From Carya illinoinensis (Eukaryota; Streptophyta; Magnoliopsida; Fagales; Juglandaceae), in contig NC_056752.1 of NCBI RefSeq assembly GCF_018687715.1, forward strand, positions 2,604,001 through 2,668,000: a stretch of 64,000 bases of DNA, written 5' to 3'. Both the position numbers and the translations under genes were made by a program. The notes under the pieces are model-generated. The model had not been told where the DNA came from and ran no database searches. It worked only from the letters and a program-made list of their open reading frames with translations. This document shows positions 56,601 through 64,000 of the stretch, piece after piece (position 1 is the first letter of the stretch; each line of letters opens with the position of its first letter).

Positions 56601-58132
56601 TCTTTCATACTCTGTTACTTTGGGCCCACTCTATTGCATGGAATGGAACGGGACTTAGTGATTTGTATGCTACTATCCGTAGCACGTAGTTTCTGTAACT
56701 AGGCTTTTCTTGTATACTCCCTGTGTACTCGGGCTTTGCCTATTTACGAGGATCAATAAAATTTCTTTTACCTATCAAAAAAAAAAAAAAAAAATGCTTT
56801 CTTCATGCTCATTTATCAAATTAGTGAACTTGTATTGTTCTCCTGGAGTAGTGCTATTCTATTCCTTTTTTGGTCATTGGGTAGTTGGTATATTGAGCCT
56901 GTAAGTATTTATTGGTGTCTATATTTATTGCAGAATGAATTGTGTAGGATGAGATTGGATGTTTCCATGCTTGATGAGCTTGTTTGTGAGTATTGTGTTT
57001 ATAGGGGAATCGTGGATTCAGGCCTTGCATCCACTTCTGGTAAAAGTCAAACTTTCCTGCTTTTTTTGTTTTCTTTTTTTAAATTCTGATTCTCTTTTCC
57101 CTTTTTAGAAATTCTGGTTGTATCTCACCAAGGTTTCATGATGCTTTCAGCATCAGAAATGCAGGCAATTTTGGAACCTAAAGTTAATCAACTAGAGCCC
57201 AGGTGTAGTTCATCAAGAAATTGTTCTCTTGAAGTCGATTCTGGTGCCAATAAACATTCTGATGGTGAGACCTCCATTAATAATACTCATATGGATGGTT
57301 CTCCTGAAAATAATGCTGATGTTTCTAGCATGCAAGGAATGGATGTTGAGTTACGATATGCTTGTGAGCCATCAAGCAACCATGAAGACTGTAGCACCAG
57401 TGGATTGCATCAGTCTGAAAATCCAAGAGCTCTGCAGAGATATAGAACCCATGGAACTGGAGAGAGGAGCAAACGCAAGAGATGGAGGGGAAGACATGAT
57501 GATAAATGTGGCATGTCTTTTGATGAATGCAATGGACTAGAGCTTAGCACGACTACCCTGGTTTCCAGTTCTTATACTTTAAAGGAACAACAGGTACCTG
57601 TTTGATAATTATATTTAGTCCTTGTGACAAGTAGATATTGACATATTAATTTTCTGTAGGGCTTAGGAAAACACTTCATTTTAGATGTTAACAGTAGGGA
57701 GGATAAATATGAGATTGTGCTGGGGTTGAAGGAACTAGCTAGGAAGGGAATGGCTGCTGAGGTTGTGGAAGAGGTTAATGCAATGGATCCTAACTTTTTT
57801 ATGCAAAATCCTATGTTATTGTTCAAACTAAAGCAGGTTAGTTATTCTATACCATCAGCGGCTTTATTTGAATGAAACAGTTTCTATTCGTATAAATACA
57901 TAAAATGCAACTGTTTGATCTGTTTGCCGGGTAGGTTGAATTCCTTAAGCTGGTCAGCTCTGGTGACTATTCTAGTGCCCTGAGGGTTGCATGCGCCCAT
58001 TTAGGCCCTTTAGCTGCTAGTGATGCTACCTTACTGAAGCCCCTAAAGGAGACTTTGTTGGCATTGCTCCGACCTAATGAAGATGCACTTGGGAAAGGCT
58101 TGCCTTTACATGCCCTTTCAACTTCTCTCCAG
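50694..58132 (+). CDS. CTLH/CRA-domain (RanBPM-like) protein, 10 exons, 3' end missing
   Basis: Exons: 50694-50996, 51236-51337, 52310-52390, 53980-54089, 54209-54344, 55215-55313, 56934-57039, 57109-57593, 57660-57836, 57935-58132. Phases close throughout (599 codons), and the frame is open at the window edge through intron 10. Residues 20-60 are a Ser-rich linker. Residues about 65-165 (ISKIRRSLEAGDIDAAMDLL to AYEEFKHVLLAFIY) look like a CTLH-CRA module. A second module starts near residue 475 (ELARKGMAAEVVEEVNAMDP, KLVSSGDYSSALRVACAHLG). Exon 8 is polar with a basic RSKRKRWRGR patch, a possible nuclear signal. CTLH/CRA modules mediate assembly of scaffolds such as the GID/CTLH ubiquitin ligase; the role of this plant branch is unknown to me. 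Start chosen as the first ATG after a TATA-like element. Confidence 0.88.
52796..52848 (-). mobile_element. 53-bp LINE tail insertion in intron 3
   Basis: AACTGCAATGAAA occurs at 52783-52795 and 52849-52861. The insert includes 'gattagtaaataagaatttc', the reverse of the LINE ends seen at 60050 and 60460. Confidence 0.7.
52891..53881 (+). mobile_element. LINE derivative: ORF1 remnants fused to a 3' tail, ORF2 missing
   Basis: Plus-strand pieces in different frames read SGLDSAGIFQMVSPSFSNNV, PPMDLKEKVRAFVNLDRCDV and HHMVGLLCDGYESLKAFDAF. The last resembles [20 protein letters not shown] from the ORF1 C-terminus of the LINE at 26844. Within about 200 bp it passes directly into a LINE-type 3' end ('tgtgtactttggtacaccc') and poly-A at 53873-53881. 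No ORF2 sequence lies between. Start and target duplication are uncertain. It sits in intron 3 of the CTLH gene. Confidence 0.5.
54730..54965 (+). mobile_element. tRNA-derived SINE in intron 5, 14-bp TSD
   Basis: Bounded by AACATAGATATCTT at 54716-54729 and 54966-54979. Box A-like GGTTCAAGTGGTAAGG (about 54747) and box B-like GGTCAATGTTTGAACCC (about 54792) are present, followed by 'gggtgcaaacaat', which is shared with the SINE at 33724. At 236 bp it is apparently full length. Confidence 0.8.
56104..56309. mobile_element. MITE-like element in intron 6
   Basis: The ends are imperfect inverted repeats: left GGGCCAGTTTGGATCCTAAA, right (complement) AAGGCTGTGTTTGGATGTTG. The interior is AT-rich with 'ctcaactcaactcaac'. 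This type is abundant in walnut-family genomes as far as I recall. Superfamily not assigned. Confidence 0.5.
56577..56793 (+). mobile_element. 217-bp LINE tail insertion in intron 6
   Basis: ATGCTTTCT at 56568-56576 and 56794-56802 flank an insert ending 'tgtgtactcgggctttgcc' to 'acctatc' and poly-A, a LINE 3' end of the same type as 31320-31394. Confidence 0.75.
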
Positions 58133-58330
58133 GTATGGTGTGATTTGTAGAGCTAATTCATCAACATTCAATGGATGCATTATTTAGTTTTAGTTTTATG
58201 CTTCTGAGGCTGGCATTCGCCTTTTTGCTAGCCTTTGTGGTGGAATCTTTTGATAAGAGCATATGCTTGATATGAAGTGTGTTGCTGTTTGTTATTCATA
58301 TTGATACAATTGGAAGCCTCAGTACTATCA
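58133..58330 (+). other. Start of intron 10 of the CTLH gene
   Basis: Begins with GTATGG after exon 10. The intron continues past the window end and is at least 5.87 kb long. Nearly all of it is nested mobile DNA. Confidence 0.6.
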
Positions 58331-58332
58331 TA

Positions 58333-58989
58333 CCTTTTTTTTATAGGTAAATGTAAAATTTTACTGAAACACATTAAAAGGTGTTCCCTGAGTACACAGG
58401 AAGTATAAAGAAGAAAACACCTAATTACAATCTAGGAACTAGAAGATGATATGAGAAAATCATGAATGCTAGTTCCATTGAGTACAATAGCAGAAAACCA
58501 AAGATAGTGTGAAGAAAAAGGTTTCTAAGCTCATCCAAAGAACGCTCTCACTATCTTCAAAGCTCATTTCATTCCTTTCAAACCAAATGCACCACGTAAG
58601 ATATAAGGGAATCATCCTCCACACAGCAGCTACATAAGGACTGCCATGTAGACTTATTCCAACAAGCTAGAGGATCCACCACCCTTCTAGGCATAACCCA
58701 TACTAGCCCGGGCCTACCATATGTCTCATCCTATAATGCCCTTGCCACCTCACAATGTAAGTGATCCATAGATTTACCATTCTTTCTACACATATAGTAC
58801 CAATCCATGATAATAAGTCCTTGCTTCTTAAAATTGTCTGTAGTCAAGATTTTCCTAAGACAGACGGTCCAAACAGCAGAAAAACGCAACTTTGGTAGGC
58901 ACCTTACTCCTCCACATACTCTTCCAAGGAAAAGAAAGATGACTTTGAGAAGACAACACCTTGTACATGGATTGAATGGTGAACTTCTT
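58333..58989 (-). mobile_element. LINE 3' fragment, interrupted by an LTR-like repeat
   Basis: The minus strand gives zf-RVT-type sequence: KILTTDNFKKQGLIIMDWYY, MCRKNGKSMDH, LHCEVARAL, parallel to [20 protein letters not shown] in the LINE at 26844. The poly-T at 58333-58341 is its poly-A tail. At 58990 it stops at TGTAACGCCCC, the start of an LTR-like repeat. Confidence 0.8.
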
Positions 58990-59349
58990 TGTAACGCCCC
59001 TTTCTGTAAGTCAAGAATATTACGTACATTTGTAACATAATGCCCGGTAAAGAGTTTCAATCTCATAAAAATACCTCATCCATTGGACCATAAAACTTGT
59101 CTAGCATTACAATCGTTCATAACATAAAAGCTGAAACATAAAAGAAATTATATAAGTTAGTTCTATGCGATACTAACATTGCCTTCATTAGTAACATAAG
59201 CAAAATCAAACATGATCATGGAAATTTAACATGGATGCATGAATGACTGACTCCATGCATTTCCTATCATTCATACATAACTTATTCATCTTGTCTTTCA
59301 CCCATTTAATGGCCATCATAGCATATGTGCATCGGTCCAATTGTTGTTG

Positions 59350-59585
59350 ACCGCATAAATCATGTGGTGAACCATGCTGGGGTTCGTGGCACCGTATAAT
59401 GTATCATAACATGTAGTGAAACACGCTTGGGTCTGTATTATAACATAACATATGGTGAATCACTTGAGTCCGTGGCACTACGTAACATATCATAACCTGT
59501 GGTGAAACATGCTTGGGTCTGTGTCACCTCAAAACATAATAGCTTACATGTGGTGGACCACACTTGAATCCGTGACTTGCACACC
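59350..59585. repeat. Imperfect tandem array, about five units of 50-65 bp
   Basis: Units alternate 'tgtggtgaa(a/c)ca(t/c)gct', 'ggg(t/g)tctgt(g)' and 'cataacataa'-type spacers. It occupies a position like that of the hairpin array in the solo LTR at 6068 but has a different sequence. Confidence 0.6.
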
Positions 59586-59859
59586 CACCCATAACATAAG
59601 GCCAATCTTAAAAGCTTGTTTGCATTCATGTGTTTTTTTACTAACTTTCATAATACATGTGAACATGTTGACTTCATGAATTTACATGGCATGACATAGT
59701 CTTGTGCATGTCATAACATTAAACATGTCATATTAACATGAGTCTTACGCAACATAGCTTAGCATAGACATGGCGTAACATATTCTGAACACTACATGAA
59801 CATTACATGGCATACATGTGATTTTCATAACATATCATCCATTCTAACAATAATCTATA

Positions 59860-59877
59860 CACTTATAAAAAAAAAAA
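59860..59877 (+). mobile_element. 18-bp A-tail insertion
   Basis: AACAATAATCTATA at 59846-59859 is repeated at 59878-59891. Between them is CACTTAT plus poly-A. This would be the shortest LINE-type insertion in the window. Confidence 0.6.
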
Positions 59878-59917
59878 AACAATAATCTATATCAGCAGAG
59901 CATACATAGTCTCGTTT

Positions 59918-60017
59918 ACAAGCATATCATCGTAATTTATCGAGGTTCATGAAAATGGCTAACCTTGAATTGGCTTGTAGCGTAGCATAGGTAAACATCA
60001 CATTTTTCATGCAGAAA

Positions 60018-60048
<31 letters not shown>

Positions 60049-60746
60049 ATGTAACAAGAATTTATTAATCCACAAATTAGGCATGGCTGTGGTACACAAG
60101 AAGTATACAAGAGATGAACCTAATTACAAGCCAAGTGCTGTGAAAAGCAGCATAAAAGTCATTAAAACTAATCTCATTCAGTACACTAGTTGAAGCCCAT
60201 AGTAACAAAGTGAAAGAAGGAGTCCCTAAACCCTCCTCTCAAACGTTCCCGATTATCAAAGTAGAGACAATTCCTTTCGTTCTAAGTACACTACATTAAA
60301 CATAGAGGTTCCATCTTCCATACAACCAGAATTTGACAAGCATATCATCGTAATTTATCGAGGTTCATGAAAATGGGCTAACCTTGAATTGGCTTGTAGC
60401 GTAGCATAGGTAAACATCACATTTTTCATGCAGAAACGTAATTTTTTTTTTTTTTATAAGTAATAAGAATTTATTAATCCACAAATTAGGCATGGCTGTG
60501 GTACACAAGAAGTATACAAGAGATGAACCTAATTACAAGCCAAGTGCTGTGAAAAGCAGCATAAAAGTCATTAAAACTAATCTCATTCAGTACAATAGTT
60601 GAAGCCCATAGCAACAAAGTATGAAAGAAGGAGTCCCTAAACCCTCCCCTCGAACGTTCCCGATTATCAAAGTAGAGACCATTCCTTTCGTTCTAAGTAC
60701 ACCACATTAAACATAGAGGCACCATCTTCCATACAACCAGAATTTG
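59918..60746. repeat. 418-bp tandem duplication across a LTR/LINE junction
   Basis: 59918-60335 and 60336-60746 are near-identical. Each unit contains about 105 bp of the LTR-like repeat, a poly-T tract (25 vs 14 T) and about 290 bp of LINE 3' end. The breakpoint lies inside the LINE at '...accagaatttg' and inside the LTR at 'acaagcatatc', so the LINE inserted first and the junction was duplicated later. Confidence 0.88.
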
Positions 60747-63700
60747 GCACGTACGCTGAATTCCTCTCAAACATGATAGCAAGTCGACCACCCTTCTAGG
60801 CATGACCCAAGCGAAGCAATGCTAAGCCTAGTAAAGATTTCATCCCAAAAGCCTTAACCACATCACAATGAAGAAGGAGATGATCCGCCGATTCTCCATT
60901 TGTTTTACACATGAAGCACCAATCCATATATGAAGACCGCGCTTTCTCAACATGTCAATAGTCAATATTTTCTCATGGGAGGCCAACCAGCCAAAGAAAG
61001 CAACTTTGAGAGGAACATTACTCCTCCAAATGATGTTCCAAGGGAAAACATTGGGAGAATGGGTTGACTTAACCTTGAAAAAGGAACCAATCGAGAAATT
61101 CATGTTCTCCGAATGGATCCATAGCAACCTGTTCTCCCCCTCTAGCATTTAAATTCATTGCATATAATGCAATGTAAAATTCTGTAATGTCTCCCACCTC
61201 CCAATCTTGGACAACTCTAATGACCTCACAGACCATTGAAGAGAGCCAGAAGAAATGTCCATGTTATTGGCTACAGAAGCACCCTTGTCCAACGCAATCC
61301 TATAAAGAGAAGGGAAAGCGTTTTTCAAGGCAACATCACCACACCAAATATTGTACTAGAATCTGATTCATGTTCCCCTTCCCACCACCAATCTGATATC
61401 ACTAAAGAAATCTTCCCATCCATTCCGGATAAATTTCCAAACTCCCACATCATATGCCCCTCTTATTTCATTTGAGCACCAACCTCCCCAAATGCTCCCA
61501 TATTTGACATTAATCACATTCCTCCAAAGAGCATCCCCTTCCTGATGATACCGCCATAGCCATTTCCCTAATAGTGCATTATTAAAGGTTCTCAACTTTT
61601 TGAACCCCAAACCGCCACAAGATAAAGGGGTGCAAATCTTATCCCACTTAATCAAGTGGATTTTTTTCGCATCTTTTAAGCCTTCCCACAAGAAATCCCG
61701 AAAAACTTCTCCAATCTATTCACCACCCTTGCAGGCAAAAGGAATAAAGATAAAAAGTATGTTGGGAGGTTAGATAGCATGCTCTTGATTAAAGTGACTC
61801 TTCGACCTTTGGACAAATAAATCCTCTTCCAACCCGCCAATCTACATTCAATCTTTTTAGTAATCCCATCCCACATTGCCTTGGATTCCTAGGGAGCCCC
61901 CAAGGGAAGATGAAGATATTTCATAGGCAAGGATGACACCTTGTAGCCCAAGATAGCTGCCAATTCGCCTAAGTTATGAATGGAGCCAACTGGGACCATT
62001 TTAGACCTTGATAGGTTTACCTTAAGGCCGGAGACAGCTTCAAAACAAAGCAAAAGTGCCCTCAAGGAACAAATCTGGTCGGGATCTGGCTCACAAAGAA
62101 TCAGCGTGTCGTCAGCAAAGAGAAGGTGGGAGACATTTAAACTAACATTCGATAAGCCACACATTGAAAACCCCGAGATGAGACCTCTATCCACCACCAC
62201 CTTCAACATTATGCTCAACACGTCCATAACTAAAACAAACAAGAAAGTTGACATTAGAGTGCCCTTGTCTCAAACCCTGAGAGCTGTTAAAGAAACCTTT
62301 ACTAGTGTCGTTGACCAAAATCAAGAATTTGATGGTTGTGATGCAATGTTTCATCCACTGGCACCATCTCACCCCAAAGTCATATTTGCCAAGAATACAC
62401 ACCAAAAAATCTTAGTTAACATGATCAAACGCCTTCTCCATATCCAGTTTGCAAAGAATACGTGGGGTGTCGATTATGATTCTACTGCCCAAGCATTCAT
62501 TAACTATAAGTACTGAGTCAAGAATTTGTCTTCCTTTAACAAAGGTATTTTGTGACTTCAAGATGATCTTCCCCATGACTTAGCTCATCTGATTAGCTAG
62601 AACTTTGGCAATGATCTTGTATACCCCACTTACCAGGGTTATGGGATGAAATTCTTTCGCCTCCACCGACCTTGCCCTTTTTTGAATAAGGGCAATGAAT
62701 GAAGTGTTGAGACTTTCGCAAATTTCATTAATGAGTGAAATTCGAGAAAAACCTTCGTGATGTCGTCCCTAACAATGTCCCAATAAGCTTGAAAGAAAGC
62801 CATAGAGAAGCCATTTGGTCCCGGTGCTTTGTCTTTGTCCATCCCCCTTAATACACTAGGCACCTCATCCTCTTCAAACGATCTCTCCAACCAAGACGAG
62901 GTTGACTGATAAATCAGATAAAAAATTAGAGCGTCTACCTTAGGCCTCCAAGGGTGTTGTTCTGAGAGGAACTTATCATAGAAGTGAACAATATGGTCCT
63001 TAATTTCAGTGCTGTCCACCTATCCGTGAGTACCCTACCTTCCAAGTGAAGAACCTCAATGGCATTGTATCTTCGGTGGGAGTTAGCTACTTTGTGGAAA
63101 AATATTGTGTTTTTGTCCCCTTCCTTCAACCAAAGAGCCTGAGATTTTTGTCGCCAAGAGATCTCTTCCATGAGGTTGATTTTTTCCAGCTTGGTCACCA
63201 CAATGATTTTCCTTGCCTTGTCAATAGAGAGAGCCCCGTCCGCCTCTTTTTCATCAAAACACTGCAGCTCCTGAAAAAGGATATTCCGCTGCTCATTAAT
63301 GTTCCCCAAGACTGTCATGTTCCATTTTATCAAATCCTTTTTTAGGGCTTTAAGTTTCCCAACCAAAAACAAGTTAGGAGTCCCCGAAAATGATAAGAGG
63401 ACCACCACGGCCTAACTTTATTCATAAATCCATCAACTTTCAGCCACATGTTCTTGAATTTAAAGTATCTCCGCCTTTTATGTAGACCCCCACAATCCAA
63501 TAACAGGGGGAAATAATCAGAGCATAGCCTAGGAAGACGTTTCTGACATAGGTCAGGGAAATGAGCCTCCCATGAAGGAGACAATAAATCTGTCCAGCCT
63601 AGACCAAGCCCTCCCATTAGACCAAGTGAAGTCTCCTCCATCCAAAGGAATATCAACCAAATCCAGCTCAAAGATTAAAAAGGAGAAGTCAGTCATGGGC

Positions 63701-64000
63701 GAACCAAAACTAGAGTCCCCTAACCTTTCACTCGGGAACTGAGTGATGTTAAAATCCCATCCAATACACCTAGGGCCAGCCCACCAACTGCATAAACCAG
63801 TAAGCTCATCCCAAAGAAATTTTCTATTGCTGTAAACCTTGGGCCCATATACTCCAGCAAAACCCCACCCAAAACCATCTTCCACGTTCTTGAAAGAGCA
63901 AGCCGCTACAAATTCACCGACATACTCTACCAAATTAACTGCTCTCTTATCCCACATCACTATAATACCACCTGAGGCACCCTTGGAAGTGAGAGAAACC
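60442..64000 (-). mobile_element. L1-clade LINE (LINE 2), 5' end beyond the window
   Basis: Minus-strand LINE with its poly-A (plus-strand poly-T) at 60442-60455 and its coding region extending past 64000. Domain order on the minus strand is endonuclease, RT, then zf-RVT domain. Related to, but diverged from, the LINE at 26844. Many frameshifts make it inactive. It is inserted in an LTR-like repeat within intron 10 of the CTLH gene, antisense to that gene. Confidence 0.9.
60840..64000 (-). pseudogene. LINE 2 ORF2 (endonuclease, RT, zf-RVT), decayed
   Basis: Endonuclease fragment at 63960-63553: FGWGFAGVYGPKVYSNRKFL, RCIGWDFNITQFPSE and GDFTWSNGRAWSRLDRF. Linker at 63408-62935: [42 protein letters not shown] near 62.8 kb, the catalytic [13 protein letters not shown] at about 62130 and [20 protein letters not shown] near 61.8 kb. 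C-terminal domain at 61148-60840: IIWRSNVPLKVAFFGWLASH and KILTIDMLRKRGLHI. At least seven frame changes separate the pieces. Confidence 0.88.

Larger units (their letters stand above)
58990..60441 (+). mobile_element. LTR-like repeat (TGTAACG-start), interrupted by a LINE
   Basis: Starts TGTAACGCCCC, related to the termini at 4432, 6068 and 15434. It carries about five imperfect units of a 'catgtggtgaaccatgctgg'-like repeat at 59350-59580. It is broken near 60022 by the poly-T end of a minus-strand LINE. Its other end is outside the window. The block 59918-60022 recurs at 60336-60441. Confidence 0.6.

Noticed and set aside
61980..62516. 178-aa plus-strand frame
   Set aside because: Antisense shadow of the LINE 2 reverse transcriptase (the FADD region is on the other strand).

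Overview
The window is nuclear DNA of a flowering plant. It is AT-rich, has GT-AG introns, and holds two spliced genes that resemble known plant proteins. The rest is mostly transposable elements: Ty1/copia elements, solo LTRs, L1-type LINEs, tRNA-derived SINEs and MITEs. The style of the repeats, for example a MITE with a 'gtttggatgttg...gagttgag' end near 56.3 kb, suggests a woody eudicot, perhaps Fagales/walnut family. That assignment is a guess.

Layout. 1-4.4 kb: intergenic, with microsatellites and a fold-back MITE. 4.4-5.8 kb: LTR-like repeat. 6.07-9.36 kb: a 3.29-kb solo LTR with TSD AAGAT and an internal seven-unit hairpin array. 10.1-11.2 kb: a second solo LTR (TSD ATTAT) carrying a nested PIF/Harbinger-type MITE (TSD TAA). 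11.5-12.5 kb: related MITEs and a SINE. About 13.3-15.43 kb: an LTR-like repeat homologous to the 4.4-kb one in opposite orientation, abutting a broken TIR-domain (NLR-type) gene fragment. 16.56-17.09 kb: a 5'-truncated LINE with an RNase H domain and an 18-bp TSD.

19.86-36.7 kb: a complete organellar methionine aminopeptidase gene (MAP1D-like). It has ten coding exons and 350 aa, and every exon phase closes. Its 11.6-kb second intron holds a full-length antisense copia element, a composite plastid-DNA insertion (atpB piece plus trnV-GAC piece) bounded by a 79-bp duplication, and a 4.55-kb sense-strand LINE. 38.0-44.6 kb: a second nearly complete copia element with a W-box cluster in its leader. 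44.6-50.5 kb: AT-rich sequence with several tandem duplications. 50.69-58.13 kb: ten exons (599 codons) of a CTLH/CRA-domain protein gene whose 3' end lies outside the window. Its intron 10, at least 5.9 kb long, is filled with a nested LINE / LTR / LINE stack and a 418-bp tandem duplication.

The two host genes do not obviously work together. The first trims N-terminal methionine from organelle-made proteins. The second is a probable protein-interaction scaffold related to the RanBPM/CTLH family. I found no RNA gene likely to be functional, no CRISPR array and no convincing new biological system. The most unusual item is the chimeric plastid insertion with its long flanking duplication.
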